A program made the position numbers and the translations under genes. From Aquimarina atlantica (GTDB lineage: Bacteria; Bacteroidota; Bacteroidia; Flavobacteriales; Flavobacteriaceae): a DNA stretch of 64,000 nucleotides. The notes beneath the pieces were generated by a model. It ran no database searches, was not told the origin of the DNA, and saw only the letters and a program-made list of their open reading frames with translations. Each line of letters starts with the position of its first letter. Position 1 is the first letter of the stretch. The stretch spans positions 124,001-188,000 of the forward strand of contig NZ_AQRA01000008.1 of assembly GCF_000626715.1 (NCBI RefSeq), given 5' to 3'. Positions 32,961 to 41,391 of this stretch are shown in pieces.

Positions 32961-33713
32961 TTACTGTATATGGCTCATGGCAATAAGAAACTTTTCTTTT
33001 TTATTTTTTGAAATGTTAATGATGTCATCATTATTCATGATGATATAACCTCCGTCTGATTTCACAAATTTTTTTACTTCTTTTAAATTGATTAAAAAAC
33101 TATTATGTGTTCTCATAAATTGTTGTTCGATCAATAAGTTTTCATATTCTTTAAGATGTTTGCTTACTAAAAGAGATATATTATTTTTAAGAATAAATGA
33201 AGTATAAGCTCCATTAGCCTTGCAGTATATAATATCTTCTATATTAATAAACTCTACACTATCTGCTGTAGAGAGACATATTTTATTAAACTTTGGCTGT
33301 TGTTGTAGATTATCTATTAGGATTTCTAACTTTTTTTTATAAATCTCCTGATCTTTCTTTTTCTTTGCTTTTTCTACAGCAGTTTTGAGTTCTTCAATAC
33401 CCAAAGGCTTAAGTAAATAATCTAAAGATGAAAATTTTATGGCCTGTATGGCATATTGCTCATAAGCAGTAGTAAAAATTACTTCAAAATTTATGGTATC
33501 GATTTGGGTTAAGATATCAAAACCTATTCCTGATTGTAATTCTATATCCAAAAAAACAACATCAGGTTTATTACTTTTAATTTTGTCAATGGCTTCTACT
33601 ACAGAATTTGCAGTTGTTAGAACAGTAGTCTCCTGGCAAAATTCTTCTATTAATTTTGTTAAGGCCTCTCTACTGTGTTTTTCGTCATCTACAATTATTG
33701 CTGTTAAGCTCAT
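32961..33713 (-). CDS. LytTR-family response regulator
   Basis: This is a 250-residue two-component regulator. The receiver domain (1-120) has the acidic pair in TAIIVDDEKHSREAL, the phosphorylated Asp at about residue 56 in VVFLDIELQSGIGF, TTAYEQYAIQAI, and the Lys in DYLLKPLGIEEL. A Lys/Glu-rich linker leads to a LytTR DNA-binding domain (about 150-250) with INIEDIIYCKANGAYTSFIL and MRTHNSFLINLKEVKKFVKS. It follows its histidine kinase by 12 bp on the same strand. The targets are not known; lipoproteins or peptides nearby are candidates. Confidence 0.93.
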   Translation of the reverse strand: MSLTAIIVDDEKHSREALTKLIEEFCQETTVLTTANSVVEAIDKIKSNKPDVVFLDIELQSGIGFDILTQIDTINFEVIFTTAYEQYAIQAIKFSSLDYLLKPLGIEELKTAVEKAKKKKDQEIYKKKLEILIDNLQQQPKFNKICLSTADSVEFINIEDIIYCKANGAYTSFILKNNISLLVSKHLKEYENLLIEQQFMRTHNSFLINLKEVKKFVKSDGGYIIMNNDDIINISKNKKEKFLIAMSHIQ

Positions 33714-33725
33714 AATTAGAAAATT

Positions 33726-35573
33726 TTATTCGGTTTGAATTTTGATAATTACCCTAGTTCCTATGGGTTCGCCATGGTTATTAATTTTGTCTATAATTTC
33801 TATATTTTTTTGTTCAGATTTGTGAAATCTTTGTAATCTTTTTTCGGTCAATTCTAGACCTCTCGATTTTGTAGGTTTTTTATAAGATGAATTTATGTTT
33901 TTCGCAGCACTTCTTCCTATACCATTATCATCTACTTCACAAATAATATAATTTTTTTCTTTTCTGAAACAAATGTTTAGTTTTTTATCCTCTCCTTTTT
34001 TATTTAATAAACCATATAGGATTGCATTTTCGATAAATGGTTGAATAATCAACATAGGTACTTCTTCGGCATCAGAGTTTAGCGTATCATCTATATGAAT
34101 GGCATATTCAAAACTGGCATCAAAACGTAAAGCTTCTAATTCTAGATATTGATATAGTAAATTAATTTCATCAGATAATACAATATTTGTTTCTATAGAA
34201 TTCTCAAGCAGGTTTCGCATTAAGTGGCTAAACTTAGCAAGATATTTTAAAGCAGCTTCTTTTTTTTCGAATACAATTAAATGTTGAATCGACCCTAAGG
34301 AATTAAAAATAAAATGTGGATTTATCTGAGCTCTTAGCGCTTTGCAATTGTTGATGAATGATTCTTTTTCGAATAGAAGTTTTTCTTTATGCTCCTGATG
34401 TATTTTATACGCCAGGCCTAGTGCAAAAATTATGATTTCGAGAGTTGCTCCCGCCATCATATAATCGCATGACTTGGTAAAAAAGAAACCTAGGGTGCCT
34501 ATCATGAATAAGAATGATCCAGCGACTATAAAATAAGCTAAACGATTTTTGGCAGTAAGTAGTAAATAAAACATTCCACCAATACCAAAAAGCGTCATTA
34601 TTAGACGCTGAATATTCATGATATAAATAGCGGCTTCAAAATATTTAAAATACAAAAAGAAACTGTCTATAATTATAATGATGATAAGTGTATAAATGAT
34701 ACATTTTATAACACGATTGAGCGCTGGATAGTCTTTTTTTGTGGCTAGATAAAACGAAACAAAATAAACATAACATAAATTAATTAATATTTGTGCAATC
34801 TGAAAAAACCAATGAGTAGTACTATTATAGTCATCAAAAATGATATTATTTGCTATAAGTAATGGACCATTTAGGTAGATAAATAACCATAAAATATATA
34901 AAGAGTAAAATAAGAATTCAAAATTTCTCGAAGTTATAAAAAAAGCAAAAGTGAGAATGAACATAACCAAACACACTCCTGTAAAAATATATTTGCGTAC
35001 CGGATTTTTAATGTTTTTTTGAAGGTAATTACTTTGTGATGATTGATTTAAAGGTTGTGAAGTATAATGAAATTTCCAATTCATAACACGATCTGAAAAC
35101 CTTAAACGTCTTATTTTTAAATATATAAATTGGTTTTTGATAAGTGAGTTACGTTTAAAAGGTATTCTATTAATATGAGATATAGAATTAATTTTTTCTG
35201 AACCATCAAATAAACCAAATTTCTTTTCTACCAGTATTTTGTTCTCGAAACAAAACATAGATGCATGTGCATAATTGTTGGATTTTAGAAACCAGAGACT
35301 ATCTATTTTTAATTTTTTATTGAAGTCGATTTTTATCCAATAAATATCTTTGGGCCTGGTTTTATCGGTAAAATAGTTGGATGATCGAAAGAGGGAATCA
35401 GATTTTATAATATCATATATCGATAGCGTATCATCGATAGTTTTATATGCTTCGAAAGGAATCTGAGTTGTGTTTTTATGTAAATTATTTTGGGCATTGA
35501 GACTATAACAATATACATTCGATAGAATAAGAACAGAAATTATATATAGTAAATTTTTTAGCATATGCCCCAT
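33726..35573 (-). CDS. LytS-like histidine kinase with 7TMR-DISM sensor
   Basis: This is a 615-residue sensor kinase. It has a signal peptide (residues 1-28), an extracytoplasmic beta-rich 7TMR-DISMED2-like domain (30-180), seven membrane helices (about 190-385), and a cytosolic His_kinase/HATPase_c unit. The phospho-His is in RAQINPHFIFNSLGS (about residue 419). N-box text is MLIIQPFIENAILYGL, and EVDDNGIGRSAA is the G1 box. Two ATGs (35573, 35564) are possible; both retain the signal. It is first gene of a two-gene operon with the LytTR regulator. The ligand is probably a small extracellular molecule. Confidence 0.92.
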   Translation of the reverse strand: MGHMLKNLLYIISVLILSNVYCYSLNAQNNLHKNTTQIPFEAYKTIDDTLSIYDIIKSDSLFRSSNYFTDKTRPKDIYWIKIDFNKKLKIDSLWFLKSNNYAHASMFCFENKILVEKKFGLFDGSEKINSISHINRIPFKRNSLIKNQFIYLKIRRLRFSDRVMNWKFHYTSQPLNQSSQSNYLQKNIKNPVRKYIFTGVCLVMFILTFAFFITSRNFEFLFYSLYILWLFIYLNGPLLIANNIIFDDYNSTTHWFFQIAQILINLCYVYFVSFYLATKKDYPALNRVIKCIIYTLIIIIIIDSFFLYFKYFEAAIYIMNIQRLIMTLFGIGGMFYLLLTAKNRLAYFIVAGSFLFMIGTLGFFFTKSCDYMMAGATLEIIIFALGLAYKIHQEHKEKLLFEKESFINNCKALRAQINPHFIFNSLGSIQHLIVFEKKEAALKYLAKFSHLMRNLLENSIETNIVLSDEINLLYQYLELEALRFDASFEYAIHIDDTLNSDAEEVPMLIIQPFIENAILYGLLNKKGEDKKLNICFRKEKNYIICEVDDNGIGRSAAKNINSSYKKPTKSRGLELTEKRLQRFHKSEQKNIEIIDKINNHGEPIGTRVIIKIQTE

Positions 35574-35721
35574 TGCTATTTATCGTTGAGAGTGTGTTAT
35601 TAATATAACGTTTATAGAAGGCAAGACCCCAGTACTTCATATAAATTGTGTTAGAGATTTTTTTCTATTTATAGATTAAGGTTATTTGTAATGGTAAAGT
35701 AAAATGCTTTCTTATGTTGAT

Positions 35722-36597
35722 TTATGACTCTTTCAGCCATACGCTTATTTGTTTTTCGATCTGAACATATGTTTTTTGATCAGGAATATGTTTTGTGTTT
35801 TTTAAGAAAATAGAATCCTGAAAATTGTAGAATATTTCTTTACATCTCTTTAGAGCTTTCTCACCAGGAAAAAAGATATCATTATCGGCAAATATTGCAT
35901 AAACAGGAGCGGTTAGACGCTTTACATCTTTCTTTTGCAGAAGAGGAGGTCTTCGATAATCCATTTTTGTACCTAATAAAACGTTCTTCTGAAAAGTAAT
36001 AGAATACTCATCTATTGTAGTGTAAAACGCGTTCATAAATTTTAGAAGGTATTTTTCTTTTTTAGTAAATAGAAAGCTTAATAACGGAAAGGTTAGATAT
36101 TTCATTGATGTACCAAAAGAGCCGTTGACAAGACCACTGGGAACGACGAATATACCTTTGTGTACCTTCTCTGGCTGGTAGGACATTATTTTTTGTAATA
36201 AAAATGCTCCATAGGAAATACCGATTATAGTAGCTTTTTCAATAGTTAAAATATCCATGATTTCAGAAATCCATTCCCCATAAGAATTATCAGTAATAGG
36301 TAATCTGTTTTCTGTGCTTTTGGTGGTTTGACCTATAGTATCTATGGCATAAATTCGATAATCATCTCTTAGGTTTTTTATGGGTTCTATAGCTAATGGA
36401 GCACCTGCATTTATGCCATGTAAAATAATAACCGGAGGGTTTCCTGGCATTCCTGTGGTAATTATATGTGTTTTACCTGCTTTTGTATCTACGTAAATGT
36501 CCTCATATTCAATTTTACATGATTGTAGTTTTTCATCATATAATTTCATTATGACATCTCTCGTTTCTTTATTTTTATAAATACTTGTGTTTGCCAT
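35722..36597 (-). CDS. Alpha/beta hydrolase
   Basis: This is a 291-residue hydrolase. The oxyanion HG motif is VIILHGINAGAPL near 74-86; the nucleophile elbow is IGISYGAFLLQK near 146-157 (G-x-S-x-G). The acid is probably in FADNDIFFPGE and the His in LKNTKHIPDQ near 271. A hydrophobic middle segment (SMKYLTFPLLSFLFTKK) forms a cap. No signal peptide, so it is cytosolic. It is divergent from the TetR gene, with a 22-bp palindrome between the starts, so it is almost surely the regulated target. The substrate (an ester or toxic compound) is unknown. Confidence 0.9.
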   Translation of the reverse strand: MANTSIYKNKETRDVIMKLYDEKLQSCKIEYEDIYVDTKAGKTHIITTGMPGNPPVIILHGINAGAPLAIEPIKNLRDDYRIYAIDTIGQTTKSTENRLPITDNSYGEWISEIMDILTIEKATIIGISYGAFLLQKIMSYQPEKVHKGIFVVPSGLVNGSFGTSMKYLTFPLLSFLFTKKEKYLLKFMNAFYTTIDEYSITFQKNVLLGTKMDYRRPPLLQKKDVKRLTAPVYAIFADNDIFFPGEKALKRCKEIFYNFQDSIFLKNTKHIPDQKTYVQIEKQISVWLKES

Positions 36598-36637
36598 ACT
36601 GTATTGTTTTTTAACAAAAATATACTATTTTGCCAAA

Positions 36638-36659
36638 AATTAGTCCAAATGGACTAATT
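36638..36659. promoter_or_regulatory. TetR operator palindrome
   Basis: AATTAGTCC and GGACTAATT around AAAT: a 9+4+9 perfect inverted repeat, midway between the divergent starts of the hydrolase (36597) and the TetR gene (36672). Both size and place fit a TetR-family operator. Confidence 0.75.
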
Positions 36660-36671
36660 AAATTTATAGTA

Positions 36672-37283
36672 ATGAATATTAAAGATATAATTAAAGAAAA
36701 AGCTCTTGAACTTTTTAATACAAAAGGAGTTATGAATGTAACCTTAAGAGAGGTGGCAAAAGAATTGAATAAAAGCTATGGCAATATTACGTATCACTAT
36801 AGAACCAAAAATTGTCTGATAACTGCCTTGTATAATGACATGATGATCGAAACAAAAGCGATTGTGATCTCTTTTATAAATAGTAATTTATTTTATGAAA
36901 TTTTGGATGCTCCTAAAAAGACATTTAAAATTTCTATGAAGTACCTTTTCTTTTATGTCGATTATATTGAAATAAAACGCAATTTTAGGACTGTTTTCAC
37001 AAACTTTGAAGAAAACAATAATAGTAGAAAAATGTTCTACAAAAGCATTTTAGAGCAATTGCAAGATCAAGGAATAATTCGGGCAGAATTGAATAAGAAA
37101 GATTTGGATTATTTAATGGAGTTGAGTGGAGCTATAAGAACATTCTTTTTTCTTAATCTTTCTTTAGAAAAATTTCTGGACAAAAATCTTGAAAACCAGT
37201 ACGTCGAGTATGTAAATAGATTACTTATTCCATACCTCACATCAAATGGTTTAGAACAATATAATAATTATAAAGCGTGCTAA
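36672..37283 (+). CDS. TetR/AcrR family transcriptional regulator
   Basis: This is a 203-residue regulator. The N-terminal HTH is classic: KDIIKEKALELFNTKGVMNV, TLREVAKELNKSYGNITYHY and RTKNCLITALYNDM. The C-terminal ligand domain is helical and ends at NRLLIPYLTSNGLEQ. ATG at 36672 is chosen over an upstream TTG that would overlap the operator. It probably represses itself and the divergent alpha/beta hydrolase through the 36638-36659 palindrome. The inducer is unknown. Confidence 0.93.
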   Translation: MNIKDIIKEKALELFNTKGVMNVTLREVAKELNKSYGNITYHYRTKNCLITALYNDMMIETKAIVISFINSNLFYEILDAPKKTFKISMKYLFFYVDYIEIKRNFRTVFTNFEENNNSRKMFYKSILEQLQDQGIIRAELNKKDLDYLMELSGAIRTFFFLNLSLEKFLDKNLENQYVEYVNRLLIPYLTSNGLEQYNNYKAC

Positions 37284-37330
37284 ATATTTTTTCTGAAAAA
37301 CAAATTAGTTTTGAAATGCTATAATTAGAA

Positions 37331-37362
37331 TAACCTTTACCCAATTTACCGGGTAAAGGTTA
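37331..37362. terminator. Bidirectional terminator
   Basis: TAACCTTTACCC and GGGTAAAGGTTA form a perfect 12-bp stem (loop about 8). It lies between the TetR stop and the convergent collagen-like gene. Confidence 0.75.
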
Positions 37363-37427
37363 TTTGTAGTTTATTATATAATCAAAAACTTTTTTTGCTA
37401 CGTATACTTAACTGTTGCATACCGAAG

Positions 37428-37919
37428 TTAATCTGTTAGATTATAGAATGATTGTACTTCTAGGTAGTTTTCAAAATTAATACCGCTGGCATCATTACCT
37501 TCTACCAGTACAAATCGAAGTCTAAGATTAGATTGATTAAAAGTAGCTCGTAATGTAGCTTTTCCTACCTCAATTTTATCAATCTCCAAAATGATTTGTT
37601 GACCTAAACTAAGCGGTAATACTTCCCAATAATTATTTCCTGTTACGGTTACATAGGCATAAACAATACCAGTGTCAAATATTTCCTGTGTCAATTGAGG
37701 AATGTCAAAAACATTATCCCCGTTAGATATCGTCTGGTTTTCGAATAAAACAGAAACTACATTAGCGTTTCCATCCTGTCCATTTGCCCCATCAGCTCCC
37801 GCAGGTCCTTGTGGCCCTATTTGACCATCGACTCCATCATCTGCGCAAGCACTTAAAAATAAGATTAGTACCAAAATACTATACTTAGAAAATTTCATTA
37901 TTGTTTCCATACTTTTCAT
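37428..37919 (-). CDS. Collagen-like repeat lipoprotein
   Basis: This is a 163-residue lipoprotein (SILVLILFLSAC, lipobox LSAC), probably surface-anchored. Just after the Cys is a short collagen-like G-x-y stretch: GVDGQIGPQGPAGADG and GANGQDGNA, eight or so triplets, which could trimerise. A beta-rich C-terminal domain follows (VVSVLFENQTISNGDNVFDI and KATLRATFNQSNLRLRFVLV). Similar short 'collagen-like' lipoproteins are common in Flavobacteriia. Start may be Met 1 or the Met at residue 8 (37898); the latter is the better signal. It is monocistronic. Confidence 0.8.
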   Translation of the reverse strand: MKSMETIMKFSKYSILVLILFLSACADDGVDGQIGPQGPAGADGANGQDGNANVVSVLFENQTISNGDNVFDIPQLTQEIFDTGIVYAYVTVTGNNYWEVLPLSLGQQIILEIDKIEVGKATLRATFNQSNLRLRFVLVEGNDASGINFENYLEVQSFYNLTD

Positions 37920-38401
37920 GTTATTAATTATTAATTGTGTGAATACTCTATTGTTTATTTGCGAAGTGTTTTTAGTGATCGATTCTACAATTACAACCTT
38001 ATACTACAAAGATGAAGAGTGTTTAAAAAACCATCAAGAGGTTAAAACCTTAGTTTTAATAGGGTAAAACCATATATTTATAAGGGTTGTTTCCTGAATT
38101 TGTATTGCCTTAAACTCGTATTTAAAAAATTCTACTAGTTCTACAGGTTATTTCATTTTGAAGAATAGAACAAAAAGAAGAGTTGTAATTGTACTCAATA
38201 TCTACCTAGCTAGACTCGACATTTAAGATTGACTTTTCTACTTGGTTGATCTTTTCCTTTATGATTATAAATAGTAAGGAAAGAGCTATTAACAAATACG
38301 CTAAAAATTTTATTGTTGCTTTCATGATATGTGATTTTTTATCATTAACAACCTTAGATCAATAGCTTTAAATTTTTGTTACCCCTTTTTATGATAAATT
38401 T
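37920..38401. other. Gene-poor gap; only a doubtful small ORF
   Basis: AT-rich spacer upstream of the collagen-like gene and downstream of the phosphatase gene. Apart from the 38-codon frame at 38210-38326 I see no coding potential or strong hairpin. Confidence 0.4.
38210..38326 (-). CDS. Possible small membrane peptide (38 aa)
   Basis: The frame starts ATG at 38326 and reads MKATIKFLAYLLIALFLTIY, then a short basic tail (NHKGKDQPSRKVNLKCRV). A single hydrophobic helix with flanking Lys is a pattern seen in genuine small membrane proteins. It may also occur by chance in AT-rich DNA. No ribosome-binding site can be judged, since the phylum uses none. I give it low weight. Confidence 0.22.
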   Translation of the reverse strand, partial: HESNNKIFSVFVNSSFLTIYNHKGKDQPSRKVNLKCRV

Positions 38402-39130
38402 TTAATTTCTACCATTTTCATTTGGGTATAATTGGTATACAGGATCACTTTGCCAGAACTCTTTGGTATTAATATCCATTATAGTAAGTGACCCTTTAAA
38501 TGCAGCTCCTGTATCCATATTCCATACGCAAATAGCTTGTATTGGAGTGGTCTGGTTGATTCGTGTAACAGGAGTGTGCCCAATATATATCTCATCAAAA
38601 AGTAACAATCGTTTAGGGTATTTTGGATCTGTCTTTTTTAAGTTGGGATCTGTAGCCAATGCAGTTTCCCATAAAGTTCTATCCCAATAAAATAATTCAT
38701 TAAAATATTCCCGATGCGGTCCATGAAGATTGGTGAACCCGGCATGAAGAAACAAACGATTGTGAGTATCTATATGATAATTATTAAGGGTTTCATAAAA
38801 ACTAAGATGGGTATTAATTTCTTCTTGTGATAGTTTAGCATACGAATCCATAGTCGCTTGACCACCGTGTTGTACCCACTCGGGATTGTGAGTGTGTTGT
38901 GTGAGCCAGGTATAACAAAGTTCATCATGATTTCCTTTAATAAAAATACAATTATGGGAGGCTTTGAGTTTAATCAAGAATGAAACCAATGGGGCACTAT
39001 GACTCCAGCCATCTACATAATCTCCCAGAAATATAAGCGTATCGTCTCTGGTTACCTTTGCTCTTTCAAGTATTTGTTCTAATGCGATTAACGCACCGTG
39101 AATATCTCCAATTACTAAAATTCTTCCCAT
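38402..39130 (-). CDS. Metallophosphoesterase (PPP/ApaH-like)
   Basis: This is a 242-residue phosphatase. Its metal-binding motifs are in order: GDIHGALIALEQIL (residues 8-21), LGDYVDGWSHSAPLVSF (35-51) and FIKGNHDELCY (63-73). A later His motif is FLHAGFTN, then YIGHTPV. This is the PPP family (ApaH/PrpE/Ser-Thr phosphatase) pattern. The substrate may be diadenosine tetraphosphate or phosphoproteins. Start ATG at 39130. It follows the AlbA_2 gene by 31 bp on the same strand, so co-transcription is likely. Confidence 0.92.
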   Translation of the reverse strand: MGRILVIGDIHGALIALEQILERAKVTRDDTLIFLGDYVDGWSHSAPLVSFLIKLKASHNCIFIKGNHDELCYTWLTQHTHNPEWVQHGGQATMDSYAKLSQEEINTHLSFYETLNNYHIDTHNRLFLHAGFTNLHGPHREYFNELFYWDRTLWETALATDPNLKKTDPKYPKRLLLFDEIYIGHTPVTRINQTTPIQAICVWNMDTGAAFKGSLTIMDINTKEFWQSDPVYQLYPNENGRN

Positions 39131-39161
39131 AGCTGGTTAATTGTTGATCATTTTTGCTTTC

Positions 39162-40298
39162 TTAACTATATCTAACTTTTCTCAAAACCCGAATGCTTTC
39201 TTTACAGAGAGAATATATAGTATCGTCATAAAGTTTTAAATATGGTTTTGCCTCTTCTAATTTATCTTTTGCATCACTAATATCATTAAAATAACAAATC
39301 AAATACGTAGCAGGAAGATTTACAATATCTTTTTCCTCGTTTTTTGATAGCGGAATTTTGTTTTTTAACTTCTCGATTAATGCATTATTACTATTATATA
39401 AATGATATAATGTTTTACGATCAAATTGTGGTGGTTCAAAAAGAAGCTTACTTTCGATATCATAACTGGCATTGTCCTTAAAGGTAATTACTACTTCTTC
39501 TAGAGGATAATAACTAAAAGTGTCCTGTAAGCCTAATTGTACATATTCTATAATCTTAAATTGATCATCGGTTAACGATATACTCACTTCATCTAATTCT
39601 GAGTAAAATAACTTTACATGCTCATTGATTAATTCGATATCTACTCGAGAGTAATATACTTCTCCGTTTTGTCGTTTTTCTTTGGCTGCCCAGCAGACCA
39701 CAAAATATTCTTTAAAAACCTTATATGTGGGATTGTAATCTGTTCTAGAGTTCATAAAATCAAAAACGCCATCCAGAGTGAGTTCTATATTATTCTGGGC
39801 ATGACTTTCTATAGCAGTTACAATTTCTGAGTTGACATCTTTGATTTCAATATCAAAAACTTTAGGCATACTCATACTACCATCTCTAAAAAAGACGCTG
39901 CCTCCATAATATTTCCAGATATTCTTACGGAGAGAACAGAGTTGCCCTCCCTGAGGTCGAATTGTTACCAATCCTACTACTTTATCCGATGACAAATGCG
40001 GAAAAGGAATATTTTCATATGACACAATAGGAGGGTTATCTAAATATGCATTTACAAGGTTTTGGATTTTACTATCATCAAAAAAATCAACTCCTATGAT
40101 TTGATTATCTTCATCTTCAACTCCTATTACGATATATGAATTATTTTTGGGATTAGAATTTGCTAGTGCACAAATATGTTTTAAGAATTTAGCTTTTCCT
40201 TCTTTCTCACCAATATTAAGTTTACGTTTCTTGTCATAAAAACTATTTTCGTCATTATGTGCCAGTAGGTTTTTAATAAGGAGGCGTTTGTTGATCAT
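39162..40298 (-). CDS. AlbA_2 (Schlafen-like) ATP-binding domain protein
   Basis: This is a 378-residue protein. The N-terminal 130 residues are an AlbA_2/Schlafen-type domain with ENSFYDKKRKLNIGEKEGKA, FLKHICALANSNPKNNSYIV and IGVEDEDNQIIGVDFFDDS, then VGLVTIRPQGG. This domain occurs in 'ATP-binding' transcriptional regulators and in Schlafen-like nucleases. The rest is unfamiliar and alpha/beta. ATG at 40298 (MINKRLLIKNLLAHND) is chosen; a TTG 18 bases upstream is open. It is probably co-transcribed with the metallophosphatase 31 bp downstream. The role is unknown. Confidence 0.82.
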   Translation of the reverse strand: MINKRLLIKNLLAHNDENSFYDKKRKLNIGEKEGKAKFLKHICALANSNPKNNSYIVIGVEDEDNQIIGVDFFDDSKIQNLVNAYLDNPPIVSYENIPFPHLSSDKVVGLVTIRPQGGQLCSLRKNIWKYYGGSVFFRDGSMSMPKVFDIEIKDVNSEIVTAIESHAQNNIELTLDGVFDFMNSRTDYNPTYKVFKEYFVVCWAAKEKRQNGEVYYSRVDIELINEHVKLFYSELDEVSISLTDDQFKIIEYVQLGLQDTFSYYPLEEVVITFKDNASYDIESKLLFEPPQFDRKTLYHLYNSNNALIEKLKNKIPLSKNEEKDIVNLPATYLICYFNDISDAKDKLEEAKPYLKLYDDTIYSLCKESIRVLRKVRYS

Positions 40299-40383
40299 TC
40301 CGTTTACAAATAGCAATTGAAACTTTTCCCAATATAAACTTAGCCATTTTTATTGGGGCAACAATGCGATGAGAATAAAGAAA

Positions 40384-41136
40384 TTATAAACTTTTATTAA
40401 CTATTGTACTGCCAGCCTGTGCAGTAGGGAATACAATAAGATCTGCAATGTTAACATGATAGGGTCGGGTAACCACAAAAGCTATAATATCTGCAATATC
40501 TTCTGGAGTAAGGGGATCAAAACCTTTATACACAGTATCTGCTTTTTGATCATCACCTTTAAATCTAACGTTACTAAACTCGGTTTCTACTAACCCCGGA
40601 TGAATAGCGCCTACTCTAATACCGTATGAATTAAGATCCATACGCATTCCCTTGTTAATAGCATCTACAGCATGTTTACTTGCACAATAGATGTTTCCGT
40701 TTGGGTAGACTTCTTTTCCTGCAATCGAGCCAATATTAATAATATGGCCAGATTGCACAGCAATCATTTTTGGTATAACTGCTTTAGAAACATACAATAG
40801 TCCTTTAACATTAATATCTATCATAGCATCCCAGTCATCAAGATCTCCGGTCTGAATAGGGTCAAGGCCATGTGCATTTCCTGCATTATTAATAAGAATA
40901 TCAATTGTACTAAACTCTGATGGAAGGTTTTTAATCATAGAAAAAACCTTGTCTTTATCTCTAACATCAAAACAAAGTGTGTGTACTTGCACTTTTTTAC
41001 TTAATTCATCTTGTAGGGTGTCTAATCGGTCTTGTCTTCTCCCACAAAGAATAAGGTTTATATTATGTTTTGCTAATTCTATTGCGGTAGATTTTCCAAT
41101 CCCACTAGTGGCCCCTGTGATTAATGCTGTTTTCAT
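40384..41136 (-). CDS. SDR family NAD(P)-dependent oxidoreductase (YdfG-like)
   Basis: This is a 250-residue short-chain dehydrogenase. It has the cofactor motif MKTALITGATSGIGKSTAIE at the N-terminus, CGRRQDRLD (NADP-preferring Arg), ILINNAGNAHGLDP, and the catalytic Ser/Tyr/Lys in IINIGSIAGKEVYPNGNIYC and ASKHAVDA. IHPGLVETEFSNVRF is typical of the YdfG (serine/3-hydroxy acid dehydrogenase) group. ATG at 41136 is chosen; the frame is open 54 codons upstream but lacks family similarity there. It is divergent from moxR. Confidence 0.93.
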   Translation of the reverse strand: MKTALITGATSGIGKSTAIELAKHNINLILCGRRQDRLDTLQDELSKKVQVHTLCFDVRDKDKVFSMIKNLPSEFSTIDILINNAGNAHGLDPIQTGDLDDWDAMIDINVKGLLYVSKAVIPKMIAVQSGHIINIGSIAGKEVYPNGNIYCASKHAVDAINKGMRMDLNSYGIRVGAIHPGLVETEFSNVRFKGDDQKADTVYKGFDPLTPEDIADIIAFVVTRPYHVNIADLIVFPTAQAGSTIVNKSL

Positions 41137-41391
41137 AAGTAAATTTAATATTTTAAAAAAATGCAACACCTTTACATTAGATACGTCTTTTGATAAGATC
41201 ATCGTAAAAACGATGAAAATCTTTATGTCCAATTTTTTGTAAAAGTGGTTTAAATATACTGTAAAATTTATGCCCAAAACAGGTTTTATAGTGCACATTT
41301 AACCAAGAATTAACAAGAGCATGAAAATTAATTCGACAATTTGCAATGTTGGATTATGAATGTTAAATTCACGCCTTAAAAAATAAAATAG

